Part shown: piece by piece, positions 1 to 6,674 of the stretch
Layout: every line of letters begins with the position of its first letter
Position numbering within the stretch: the first letter of the stretch is position 1
Assembly: GCA_947653505.1 (NCBI GenBank)
Contig: CANTHI010000051.1
Span: 1 to 11,794, forward strand
Direction of reading: 5' to 3'
DNA from: an uncultured Eubacterium sp.
GTDB taxonomy: Bacteria > Bacillota_A > Clostridia > Lachnospirales > Lachnospiraceae
Length of the DNA stretch: 11,794 bases
Notes under the pieces: generated by a model
Seen by the model: only the letters and a program-made list of their open reading frames with translations
What the model was told of the DNA's origin: nothing
The model's database searches: none
Program-made: the position numbers and the translations under genes

Positions 1-636
1 GAGGTACTTGCAGGCGAATATCTGAAATATCTGCGCCAGATGGCCGGGACGTTTCAGATCAGGGATGATATTACGGTCAGCACACTGGCCAGATTTCCGG
101 ATGTATTTACGATGCAGGAGCAGGATGCGGATGAGACAGAGCTAAAAGAAGTTCTGGAAGAGGCTGTACGTGGAGCCGCGGATTTATTTGTGGATGCGCG
201 CACGAGAGAAGGCGAAAATCTGAAAAATGATCTCGTGGTAAAGCTGGATGAGATGCTTGCGGATGTCCGGTTTATTGAGGAGCGTTCCCCGCAGATTATC
301 GGGCAGTACCGGGAAAAGCTGAAGGCAAAAGTAAACGAGCTGCTGGGAGATAAACAGCTGGATGAGAGCCGGATTGCGGCGGAGGTTACGATTTATGCGG
401 ATAAAGTCTGTGTGGATGAGGAGATTGTCCGGCTGCGCAGCCATATAGAAGTGATGAAAAAAGAACTGCAGACCGGTGGAAGTATCGGCAGAAAGCTGGA
501 TTTTATTGCGCAGGAAATGAACCGCGAGGCGAATACGATTTTATCAAAGACGAGTGATCTTGCGGTATCGGATACCGGGATCGGGTTAAAGACTTCCATT
601 GAAAAAGTCAGGGAACAGATCCAGAATATTGAATAG
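1..636 (+). CDS. yicC: YicC family endoribonuclease, 3' part (5' end outside window)
   Basis: The frame is open from the first base and ends at TAA 634-636, giving 211 C-terminal residues. YicC proteins are about 290 residues, so roughly the first 80 are missing. The internal ATG at position 40 is therefore not the start. The C-terminal YicC-like signature is clear: VDEEIVRLRSHIEVMKKEL, then GRKLDFIAQEMNREANTILSK, and the family-typical ending EKVREQIQNIE. The middle is charged and helical, as expected for a protein that assembles from long helices. YicC is known as a divalent-metal-dependent endoribonuclease acting in the cytoplasm on RNA. Linkage to remA (24 bp downstream) and rpoZ is the normal Firmicutes arrangement and supports the call. 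Nothing looks broken in the visible part. Confidence 0.95.
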   Translation, partial: EVLAGEYLKYLRQMAGTFQIRDDITVSTLARFPDVFTMQEQDADETELKEVLEEAVRGAADLFVDARTREGENLKNDLVVKLDEMLADVRFIEERSPQIIGQYREKLKAKVNELLGDKQLDESRIAAEVTIYADKVCVDEEIVRLRSHIEVMKKELQTGGSIGRKLDFIAQEMNREANTILSKTSDLAVSDTGIGLKTSIEKVREQIQNIE

Positions 637-660
637 AAAAGCTGCCAGAGAGGATCTGCA

Positions 661-906
661 ATGTCAGGATTAATGAATATTGGATTTGGGAATGTTGTAA
701 ATACAGATAAGATTTTGTGTATTATTACCCCGGATTCTGCACCGGCAAAGCGTCAGATTCAGCGGGCAAAAGAGGAAAACCGGCTGATTGATGCCACGCA
801 GGGACGCCGTACGAGAGCGGTTATTTTTACGACTGCCCAGATGGTGATTATTTCAGCCCTGCAGCCGGACACACTTGCCGGACGTTTTGATAATAAGGAA
901 TTGTAA
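661..906 (+). CDS. remA: RemA/DUF370 family regulator
   Basis: This 81-residue protein matches RemA (extracellular matrix regulatory protein, DUF370) along its whole length. The N-terminal block is NIGFGNVVNTDKIL, followed by PDSAPAKRQIQRA, then LIDATQGRRTRAVIF with the basic RRTR cluster at residues 49-52, and the end block ISALQPDTLAGRF. In Bacillus, RemA is a DNA-binding protein that forms ring-like oligomers and activates matrix and osmoprotection genes. In non-biofilm Clostridia its targets are unknown. It starts 24 bp after yicC, with the purine-rich AGAGAGGA upstream as ribosome binding site, so it is probably cotranscribed with yicC. The unusual point is what follows: rpoZ begins only 25 bp later, with no gmk in between. 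Confidence 0.93.
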   Translation: MSGLMNIGFGNVVNTDKILCIITPDSAPAKRQIQRAKEENRLIDATQGRRTRAVIFTTAQMVIISALQPDTLAGRFDNKEL

Positions 907-931
907 ACAACGTGTAAAGGAGAGCAGTCAT

Positions 932-1291
932 ATGATACATCCATCTTATGTGGAATTAATGCAGGTCGTAAACAGTGACCAGACGGAAATAGGGGAAGAA
1001 CCAGTCATTAACAGCCGGTATTCGATTGTCATAGCCACGGCCAAACGTGCCAGACAGATTATCGGGGGAGATGAACCGATGATTGCGAAAGCGGCTGGCA
1101 AAAAGCCATTATCTGTCGCTGTTCAGGAGCTGTATGAAGGAAAAGTAAAGATTGTCGGGGAAGATGACACGGCGGATACGGTCAGAAACAGCACTGAAAA
1201 TAAGGAAAGTGACGAAAGTAATCAGAGCATGGAAATCGATGAGAGCAGTGAGGATGCTTTTGACGAAAGGATTTCAGATATGATGCAGTAA
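932..1291 (+). CDS. rpoZ: DNA-directed RNA polymerase omega subunit with long acidic tail
   Basis: I start this gene at ATG 932, preceded by AAGGAG at 917-922 with 9-nt spacing. The frame is open further upstream into remA, but no better start exists there. The product is 119 residues. Residues 1-76 carry the omega fold, including the hallmark NSRYSIVIATAKRARQI (27-43), KPLSVAVQEL and YEGKVKIV. Omega binds the beta-prime C-terminus and helps assemble RNA polymerase in the cytoplasm. Residues 77-119 form a low-complexity, Asp/Glu/Ser/Asn-rich acidic extension (for example EIDESSEDAFDE) that ordinary omegas of about 70-90 residues lack. The gene lies between remA and an intrinsic terminator, so it probably ends the yicC-remA-rpoZ transcript. 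Confidence 0.92.
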   Translation: MIHPSYVELMQVVNSDQTEIGEEPVINSRYSIVIATAKRARQIIGGDEPMIAKAAGKKPLSVAVQELYEGKVKIVGEDDTADTVRNSTENKESDESNQSMEIDESSEDAFDERISDMMQ

Positions 1292-1329
1292 CATCCGGAA
1301 CGGTGAATGTCTGCAGTGTCCGGGCAGAG

Positions 1330-1356
1330 GGTTGTGCTTGTCGCACAACCTTTTTT
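1330..1356 (+). terminator. Intrinsic terminator between rpoZ and rimO
   Basis: A perfect 8-bp stem (GGTTGTGC 1330-1337 with GCACAACC 1343-1350) has a 5-nt loop and is followed directly by six T (1351-1356). It sits 38 bp after the rpoZ stop and only 2 nt before the rimO ribosome binding site. There is no room for a promoter between the two, so rimO transcription must pass through this hairpin or be attenuated by it. Confidence 0.85.
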
Positions 1357-1358
1357 AC

Positions 1359-1364
1359 AAGGAG
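1359..1364 (+). promoter_or_regulatory. Ribosome binding site that sets the rimO start
   Basis: AAGGAG lies 9 nt before ATG 1374. This excludes the longer frame that opens with TTG at 1332, because that TTG lies inside the terminator stem. A second in-frame ATG at 1383 is 18 nt away and less likely. Confidence 0.75.
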
Positions 1365-1373
1365 AATGGTTGG

Positions 1374-2744
1374 ATGGGAAACATGGATGTAAACAGTATT
1401 TTTTTTATTTCGCTAGGATGCGATAAAAATCTGGTGGATTCTGAGTTTATGCTGGGGGTACTGCAGGAGCATGGCTTTTTGATCACGGACGATGAGACGG
1501 AAGCAGACGCGATCATTGTCAATACCTGCTGTTTTATTAACGATGCAAAAGAAGAGAGTATTCATACGATCCTTACGATGGCAGAGCATAAAAAGACGGG
1601 CCGGTGTAAAATCCTGCTCGTGACCGGATGTCTGGCGCAGCGTTACCAGCACGAGATCCGGCAGGAGATCCCGGAGGTGGACGCCGTCTTAGGGATCGGG
1701 GCGCAAAAAGAGCTGGTGCATGCCCTGCGGGAAGCGGCAAAGGGAACGGCTTACGAGAGCTTTTCTGCATCGGACGGACTGCCGCGACATAATACGGAGG
1801 ATCAGTCTGCGGCACATCCAAAAAGAGTCGTTACGACGGGAGGACATTATGCGTATCTGAAAATAGCAGAAGGATGTGACAAGCATTGCACATACTGCGT
1901 GATTCCGTCTGTCCGCGGCAGCTACCGCAGTATTCCGCTGGAAGAGCTGCTCAGACAGGCGGAGCAGCTGGCACAGTCCGGTGTAAAGGAGCTGATCCTC
2001 GTTGCGCAGGAGACGACGCGGTATGGAATGGATTTGTATGGGGAAAAATCATTATACCGGCTGCTGGACAGACTCAGTCAGATCGAAGGACTTAGCTGGA
2101 TCCGTATTTTATACTGTTATCCGGAGGAAATCGATGATCCATTGATCGAAGCCATCAGACGCAATAAAAAAGTCTGCCATTATCTGGACATGCCGATCCA
2201 GCATGCGAATGACGAGATTTTGCGCCGTATGGGCCGCAAGACCTGCCGGCAGGACATTCAGAATATTGTGGAAAAGCTGCGTAGGGAAATTCCGGACATC
2301 TGTCTGCGTACGACAGTAATCTGTGGATTTCCAGGAGAAACGCAGGCGCAGCATGAGGAGCTGATGGATTTTATCAATGAAATGGAATTTGACCGTCTGG
2401 GTGCGTTTACCTATTCGCCGGAAGAGGGGACTGCGGCGGCAGAGTTTCCGGACCAGATCGACGAAGAGGTAAAGATTAACTGGCAGGAAGAGGTTATGGA
2501 GCTGGAGCAGGAAATTATATTTGAGAAAACTGCCGGTATGAAAGGTCAGGTCATCTGTGCGTTTATAGAAGGAAAGCTGCCGGATGAAAATGTCTACGTT
2601 GCAAGAGCTTACCGGGACGCGCCGGATGTCGATGGGTATGTGTTTGTATCAGGTGCGGATACGGAGCTGTTGACAGGGGAGTTTGTCAAAGCGCGTGTGA
2701 CCGGATCTCTGGACTATGATCTGATGGCGGAATATCTGCCATAA
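1374..2744 (+). CDS. rimO: Ribosomal protein S12 methylthiotransferase RimO
   Basis: This 456-residue radical SAM enzyme adds a methylthio group to an aspartate of ribosomal protein S12. The order of domains is typical of methylthiotransferases. The N-terminal UPF0004 domain has three iron-sulfur cysteines, C16 (SLGCDKN), C52 (NTCCFI) and C86 (TGCLAQR). The radical SAM CxxxCxxC follows at C168, C172 and C175 (AEGCDKHCTYCVIP), and a C-terminal TRAM domain covers roughly residues 395-456. The C-terminal RAYRDAPDVDGYVFV block and the SLGCDKNLVDSE start favour RimO over the tRNA enzyme MiaB. It is followed after 40 bp by pgsA, a common rimO-pgsA pairing in Clostridia. An intrinsic terminator sits immediately upstream, so its expression may depend on readthrough of the rpoZ transcript. 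Confidence 0.95.
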   Translation: MGNMDVNSIFFISLGCDKNLVDSEFMLGVLQEHGFLITDDETEADAIIVNTCCFINDAKEESIHTILTMAEHKKTGRCKILLVTGCLAQRYQHEIRQEIPEVDAVLGIGAQKELVHALREAAKGTAYESFSASDGLPRHNTEDQSAAHPKRVVTTGGHYAYLKIAEGCDKHCTYCVIPSVRGSYRSIPLEELLRQAEQLAQSGVKELILVAQETTRYGMDLYGEKSLYRLLDRLSQIEGLSWIRILYCYPEEIDDPLIEAIRRNKKVCHYLDMPIQHANDEILRRMGRKTCRQDIQNIVEKLRREIPDICLRTTVICGFPGETQAQHEELMDFINEMEFDRLGAFTYSPEEGTAAAEFPDQIDEEVKINWQEEVMELEQEIIFEKTAGMKGQVICAFIEGKLPDENVYVARAYRDAPDVDGYVFVSGADTELLTGEFVKARVTGSLDYDLMAEYLP

Positions 2745-2784
2745 TGGATCCAAAGCGTATTTCTATATAAAGGAGGGGGAAACT

Positions 2785-3327
2785 ATGAACCTGCCAAATA
2801 AGCTTACCATGATGCGTGTACTGCTGATCCCGTTTTTTGTATTTTTCCTGCTGGTGCCGGCTTTTGCAGACAGCGGAAAGTATATTGCGACGGTTATTTT
2901 TATCATTGCGAGCCTGACCGATTTATTAGATGGAAAAATCGCACGAAAATACAATTTAGTGACAAATTTCGGCAAATTTATGGACCCGCTTGCAGATAAA
3001 CTATTAGTATGCTCTGCGCTGATCTGTCTGGTCGATATGAAAAAGCTTGCGTCCTGGATTGTGATCGTGATTATTGCAAGGGAATTTATTATCAGCGGTT
3101 TTCGCCTGATTGCAGCCGAGCATCAGATCGTCATTGCAGCCAGTTACTGGGGAAAATTTAAGACGACGTTTCAGATGCTGATGATTATCGTGCTGATTCT
3201 GGACTTTCCGGATCAGGTATTTCAGACTGCCGGTGTGATTCTTACCTATGTGTCACTGGCTCTTACGGTAATTTCGCTGGCAGATTATCTTTATAAAAAC
3301 ATGGATGTTATCCGGGAACAGAATTAA
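2785..3327 (+). CDS. pgsA: CDP-diacylglycerol--glycerol-3-phosphate 3-phosphatidyltransferase
   Basis: This 180-residue integral membrane protein makes phosphatidylglycerol phosphate from CDP-diacylglycerol and glycerol-3-phosphate, the committed step to phosphatidylglycerol. It carries the complete CDP-alcohol phosphatidyltransferase motif DxxDGxxARx(8)GxxxDxxxD: D46, D49, G50, A53, R54, G63, D67, D71. The start LPNKLTMMRVLLIPFF and the HQIVIAASYWGKFKTTFQM segment are typical of PgsA rather than of PssA. Several hydrophobic membrane segments are visible, including about residues 12-28, 77-100 and 125-170. AAAGGAGG at 2769-2776 with 8-nt spacing fixes the start. The length is normal for the family. 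Confidence 0.93.
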   Translation: MNLPNKLTMMRVLLIPFFVFFLLVPAFADSGKYIATVIFIIASLTDLLDGKIARKYNLVTNFGKFMDPLADKLLVCSALICLVDMKKLASWIVIVIIAREFIISGFRLIAAEHQIVIAASYWGKFKTTFQMLMIIVLILDFPDQVFQTAGVILTYVSLALTVISLADYLYKNMDVIREQN

Positions 3328-3352
3328 CAGGTTACTTTTCATTTTTTATAGC
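3324..3352 (+). promoter_or_regulatory. Possible sigma-A promoter before cinA
   Basis: TTAACA (3324-3329, 5 of 6 to the -35 consensus), then exactly 17 nt, then TATAGC (3347-3352, 4 of 6). The -35 box overlaps the pgsA stop codon. The -10 box lacks the conserved last T, so this is a weak candidate. The 95-bp spacer between pgsA and cinA makes a separate start plausible. Confidence 0.3.
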
Positions 3353-3422
3353 AACATGGACAGAAAAGGATGGGAAGTCAGAAAAGAAAATAAGAAATAT
3401 GGTGGATGAGAAGAGGGGAACA

Positions 3423-3923
3423 ATGAAAAAAGATTATGAAAAAGAACATTCACTTGAAGAACGCGTTGTATATATGCTGAAACAACGTGGATTTGACATT
3501 ACGACGGCGGAATCCTGTACAGGCGGGCTGCTGGCCGCGAGGCTGGTCAACGTTGCCGGAGTTTCGCAGATTTTCAAAGAAGGATACATTACGTATTCCA
3601 ATGAAGCAAAAGAAAAATGGCTGGATGTTTCTGCCGCAACCCTGCAGAAATATGGCGCAGTCAGTGAACAGACCGCTTTGGAGATGGCACAGGGGGCAGC
3701 CGGACAGGCGGGAGCGCAGGTGGCACTTGCAACGACAGGAATTGCCGGACCGGACGGTGCGACAGAAGATAAACCAGCAGGACTGGTCTATATTGGCTGC
3801 TATGTTCATGGAGTTACCGTTGTGGAAGAACATGTTTTTGCAGGAGAACGCGCACAGGTCCGGAATCTGGCCGTGGAGTCTGCTCTGGATTTGCTGGAGC
3901 GTACGCTTTCCGGTGTCTGCTGA
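3423..3923 (+). CDS. cinA: CinA C-terminal domain protein, nicotinamide-nucleotide amidase (PncC type)
   Basis: This 166-residue single-domain protein corresponds to the C-terminal half of CinA; the N-terminal MoeA-like COG1058 domain is absent. Members hydrolyse nicotinamide mononucleotide to nicotinate mononucleotide and ammonia in pyridine nucleotide salvage. Visible motifs are TTAESCTGGLLAARL (catalytic Ser31), GYITYSNEAK (Lys63) and TTGIAGPDGATEDKPAGLVYIG. I chose ATG 3423, preceded by the purine-rich AAGAGGGGAA. The in-frame ATG at 3399 has a poor ribosome binding site. Single-domain forms are also named competence/damage-inducible protein or PncC. In many Firmicutes recA follows cinA; here rsmD follows after 31 bp. 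Confidence 0.9.
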   Translation: MKKDYEKEHSLEERVVYMLKQRGFDITTAESCTGGLLAARLVNVAGVSQIFKEGYITYSNEAKEKWLDVSAATLQKYGAVSEQTALEMAQGAAGQAGAQVALATTGIAGPDGATEDKPAGLVYIGCYVHGVTVVEEHVFAGERAQVRNLAVESALDLLERTLSGVC

Positions 3924-3954
3924 ATGATAAAACTATTAAAATCAGGAGTTAATT

Positions 3955-4509
3955 ATGAGGGTTATTGCGGGAAAGGCAAGGAGACTGCCGCTGAAATCGA
4001 TCGAAGGAAGAGACACGAGGCCGACAACGGACCGGATCAAGGAGACTTTATTCAATATTCTCCAGACCGGTATTGCTGGCAGCCGTTTTTTAGATTTGTT
4101 TGCAGGGAGCGGGCAGATCGGACTGGAGGCGCTGAGCAGGGGTGCAAAGCATGCCGTATTTGTGGACAACAGTAAAAAAGCCTGTGCCTGTATTGCGGAC
4201 AACATCCGGTTTACCCGTATGGAAGCATGTTCCACACTGCTTACAATGGAAGTGTCCGGTGCACTGCGTACGCTGGAAGGAAAAGAGCCATTTGACTATA
4301 TTTTTATGGATCCGCCATACCACAGCGGGATGGAGCGGGAGGTCCTTGCATACCTTGCATCATCGGCTCTTTTGTGCGGGGATGGGATCGTGATCGTGGA
4401 GGCGGCTGTGGATACGGATTTTTCGTATGTGCAGGAACTGGGACTTTATATCGAAAGAGAAAAAATATACAAAACGAATAAGCACATATTTGTGTCAAAA
4501 GAGGTCTGA
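3955..4509 (+). CDS. rsmD: 16S rRNA (guanine966-N2)-methyltransferase
   Basis: This 184-residue class I SAM-dependent methyltransferase of the RsmD family modifies G966 of 16S rRNA during 30S assembly. Visible family blocks are the start [28 protein letters not shown] (22-36), the SAM-binding loop [16 protein letters not shown] (45-60) and the catalytic DPPY (119-122). AGGAG at 3944-3948 with 6-nt spacing supports ATG 3955. The stop codon is 1 bp before the coaD start. The rsmD-coaD pair, near ylbJ, is conserved across Firmicutes (ylbH-coaD-ylbJ in Bacillus). Translation of the two is probably coupled. Confidence 0.95.
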   Translation: MRVIAGKARRLPLKSIEGRDTRPTTDRIKETLFNILQTGIAGSRFLDLFAGSGQIGLEALSRGAKHAVFVDNSKKACACIADNIRFTRMEACSTLLTMEVSGALRTLEGKEPFDYIFMDPPYHSGMEREVLAYLASSALLCGDGIVIVEAAVDTDFSYVQELGLYIEREKIYKTNKHIFVSKEV

Positions 4510-4510
4510 T

Positions 4511-5005
4511 ATGAAAAGAGCAATCTATCCGGGCAGTTTTGATCCGGTTACAAAGGGACACCTTGATGTGATCGCGCGTTCTTCCAGACTGGTAGATGAA
4601 CTGGTGGTCGGTGTGTTAAACAACAGTGCAAAAAATGCATTGTTTTCCGTTCCGGAACGTGTTAATATGTTAAAAGAACTGATTATAGATTTTCCGAATG
4701 TAACAGTGGATGCATTTGATGGACTTTTAGTCGATTATGCCAAACGGATAGACGCTGCGATTATAGTCCGTGGACTGCGTGCGGTTACTGATTTTGAATA
4801 CGAACTGCAGATTGCGCAGACAAATCATGAAATCTATGCGGATATAGAGACGATTTTCCTGACGACCCGTCTGGAGTATGCTTATCTGAGCTCTACGATT
4901 GTAAAAGAAGTCGCATCCTACGGGGGAGATATTTCACGTTTTCTGCCGCCGCAGATCGTTGCGCGTGTCTACGAGAAATATGGGATCCGGGATTTCGGGA
5001 ATTAG
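4511..5005 (+). CDS. coaD: Phosphopantetheine adenylyltransferase
   Basis: CoaD is a cytoplasmic nucleotidyltransferase that transfers AMP from ATP to 4'-phosphopantetheine, the penultimate step of coenzyme A synthesis. The 164-residue length is normal. The start [20 protein letters not shown] contains the nucleotide-binding TxGH (T15, G17, H18). [19 protein letters not shown] (88-106) and [22 protein letters not shown] (126 onward) are the other diagnostic blocks. The ATG is at 4511, directly after the rsmD stop, with AAGAGG inside the end of rsmD as ribosome binding site. The frame is open upstream inside rsmD, but those codons are not homologous to CoaD. Confidence 0.96.
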   Translation: MKRAIYPGSFDPVTKGHLDVIARSSRLVDELVVGVLNNSAKNALFSVPERVNMLKELIIDFPNVTVDAFDGLLVDYAKRIDAAIIVRGLRAVTDFEYELQIAQTNHEIYADIETIFLTTRLEYAYLSSTIVKEVASYGGDISRFLPPQIVARVYEKYGIRDFGN

Positions 5006-5026
5006 AAGATTAAGGAGCATTGGCTT

Positions 5027-5656
5027 ATGAGCAGTAAAATAGACCAGATTATAGAAGAGATCGAAGATTATATTGAAAGCTGTAAATTCCAGCCGCTTTC
5101 GAGTACAAAGATTCTGGTAAATAAAGAAGAGATGATGGAACTGATTGCGGAGCTGCGCCAGCGGACGCCGGAGGAAGTAAAGCGTTATCAGAAGATGATC
5201 AGCAATAAGGAGGCTATTTTAGCAGATGCCCATGCAAAAGCGGATACCATTATTTCGCAGGCACAGTTTCAGAAAAATGAGCTGGTCAAAGAGCATGAGA
5301 TTATGCAGCAGGCTTATGCGCAGGCAAATGAAGTGGTATCAATTGCCCAGCAGCAGGCGCAGGAAATTATGGATCAGGCGACCAATGATGCAAATGAGAT
5401 CCGGATTGGTGCGATAGGATATGCGGATTCTTTGCTAAACTCAATCGAAGAATTACTGAATGGTTCCCAGAGTATTTTCAAGACGAACTTTGCGCAGCTG
5501 AGCGCAAATATGGAACGGATGCTGGAAATTGTCGCCGCAAACCGTGCGGAGCTGGCGCCGTCCGAGGTCTTTCAGGATCCTGTGCAGGCACAGCAGATGG
5601 AGGAGGTTCCTGATACTTCTGAAAACATGGAAGCGATGCAGGAACCGGAGCAGTAA
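5027..5656 (+). CDS. Unrecognised coiled-coil protein next to coaD
   Basis: I do not recognise a characterised family for this 209-residue soluble protein. Residues 1-45 are a charged helical region (IDQIIEEIEDYIESC, then MMELIAELRQR). Residues 48-145 form a long helix rich in Ala, Gln, Glu and Lys with heptad spacing (ILADAHAKADTIISQAQ, AQANEVVSIAQQQAQEIMD), typical of coiled coil. Residues 146-175 form a second amphipathic helix, and 177-209 are an acidic, Gln/Met/Pro-rich, probably disordered tail. There is no signal peptide or membrane segment. It resembles DivIVA-like proteins or F/V-type ATPase b/H stalk subunits in composition only, and such automated names should be distrusted. AAGGAG at 5012-5017, 9 nt before the ATG, and 21 bp from coaD indicate cotranscription with coaD. 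Confidence 0.85.
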   Translation: MSSKIDQIIEEIEDYIESCKFQPLSSTKILVNKEEMMELIAELRQRTPEEVKRYQKMISNKEAILADAHAKADTIISQAQFQKNELVKEHEIMQQAYAQANEVVSIAQQQAQEIMDQATNDANEIRIGAIGYADSLLNSIEELLNGSQSIFKTNFAQLSANMERMLEIVAANRAELAPSEVFQDPVQAQQMEEVPDTSENMEAMQEPEQ

Positions 5657-5670
5657 TTTGCAGATTTGAT

Positions 5671-6660
5671 TTATAAGAGCCAGAATGCAAGCAGGGAGCT
5701 GACACCAGTCTGAACCAGCCGGAATACAAAATAAAAACGCATGGAGATTCCGGTGTTTTTGGATCCAGTGTCTTTTACCATAGTATCTTTTACCATAGTA
5801 TCTTTTACCATAGAAGCGGTCTGCGCAAATCCGCTAAGTCCCCCAAATGCGGTCAGGCCGGTTAACAGAGGATATTTTACAAAATCCGGGATAGCGCTGC
5901 TCTGGGAAATGACATGAATCCCATTCGTAATCTCGGTAATTCCGCTCAGACAGATACATAAAAATTCCTGATTCCCTGCCAGACGCAAACACATTTGCGA
6001 CAGCAGGGAAAACAGCATAATATAGCCACCCAGCTTTAACAGTGTTTCAAATCCGTTCATAATGCCGGCATCGATGATTTGAAAATTCAAATTAGAATCG
6101 GATGCCTTATTTTTTTTGAGCGGAACCGGCTTTGTCAGACGCAGCAGGAGCATCCCGCTGACAAGCGGCGGCAGATACAGGATCGCATATGTAAGCCAGG
6201 TCTTATCATAAATACCGAGTGAGGAGATCAGCAGATAGCTGCTGACGAAAACCGGGCTGATATTGTTGCACATGGCACATAAAATATTTGCTTCCGGCAC
6301 GGTCAGCTTTCCTTCCCGCAGCAGGTCGGCCGTAGTTTTGCTTCCCATCGGAAAGCCAAATAAAAAACCGGAGATAACCGGATAGGCAGCCTGCGGGTGA
6401 TGAAAAAACAGATGGTTTAATACCGGACTGGCAGCACGGATCAGATCATCCAGATAACCGGACTGAATGAGGATATTGGAAAAAATCGTAAATGGCAGCA
6501 GGGCAGGCAGGATATTTTCATACCACAGGATCAGGCCATTTGCAGCAGCTTTTATACAGTCAGCCGGATAAATTAATATGAATAGAATAAACAGCATAAT
6601 AATAAATATAGATAACCTTTTTTTCATGACAGCACGTATTTTTTTTATTAGTATACGCAT
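5671..6660 (-). CDS. ylbJ: Sporulation integral membrane protein YlbJ
   Basis: This polytopic membrane protein of up to 329 residues belongs to the YlbJ family (nucleoside-recognition/GATE-type membrane domain). In Bacillus it is made in the mother cell under sigma E and is needed for spore maturation and heat resistance. Diagnostic blocks are ENILPALLPFTIFSNIL, the glycine-rich SGFLFGFPMGSKTTADLLREG, and LTAFGGLSGFAQTAS. At least six hydrophobic segments are visible. The start is uncertain: ATG at 6660 (MRILIKK) and ATG at 6627 (MKKRLSIF) both lack a clear ribosome binding site. The gene lies in its expected neighbourhood after rsmD-coaD but inverted, convergent with the coiled-coil gene (14-bp gap). 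A tandem repeat inserts MVKDT three times at residues 284-298. It is shorter than the roughly 400-residue Bacillus protein. Confidence 0.9.
   Translation of the reverse strand: MRILIKKIRAVMKKRLSIFIIMLFILFILIYPADCIKAAANGLILWYENILPALLPFTIFSNILIQSGYLDDLIRAASPVLNHLFFHHPQAAYPVISGFLFGFPMGSKTTADLLREGKLTVPEANILCAMCNNISPVFVSSYLLISSLGIYDKTWLTYAILYLPPLVSGMLLLRLTKPVPLKKNKASDSNLNFQIIDAGIMNGFETLLKLGGYIMLFSLLSQMCLRLAGNQEFLCICLSGITEITNGIHVISQSSAIPDFVKYPLLTGLTAFGGLSGFAQTASMVKDTMVKDTMVKDTGSKNTGISMRFYFVFRLVQTGVSSLLAFWLL
5767..5811 (-). repeat. In-frame 15-bp tandem repeat inside ylbJ (three copies)
   Basis: On the plus strand AGTATCTTTTACCAT occurs at 5782-5796 and 5797-5811, and with one substitution (AGTG...) at 5767-5781. 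On the coding strand each unit reads MVKDT, giving residues 284-298 of YlbJ. The next five residues, GSKNT (5752-5766), may be a decayed fourth unit. The 15-bp period preserves the frame whatever the copy number. Confidence 0.95.
6626..6654 (+). promoter_or_regulatory. Candidate sigma-A promoter of the M23 peptidase gene
   Basis: ATGACA (6626-6631, 5 of 6), exactly 17 nt, then TAGTAT (6649-6654, 4 of 6). A start near 6661 would leave a leader of about 14 nt containing GGGAGG. The promoter would lie inside the first codons of the divergent ylbJ frame, or just upstream of ylbJ if that gene starts at 6627. Confidence 0.4.
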
Positions 6661-6674
6661 CTGTGGGAGGAAAC

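Noticed and set aside
1332..1373. Upstream extension of rimO to TTG 1332
   Set aside because: The extra codons run through the terminator hairpin and there is no ribosome binding site; AAGGAG points to ATG 1374.
3487..3927. Second frame of 146 codons within cinA
   Set aside because: It is a +1 shadow of the conserved CinA frame with no motif of its own.
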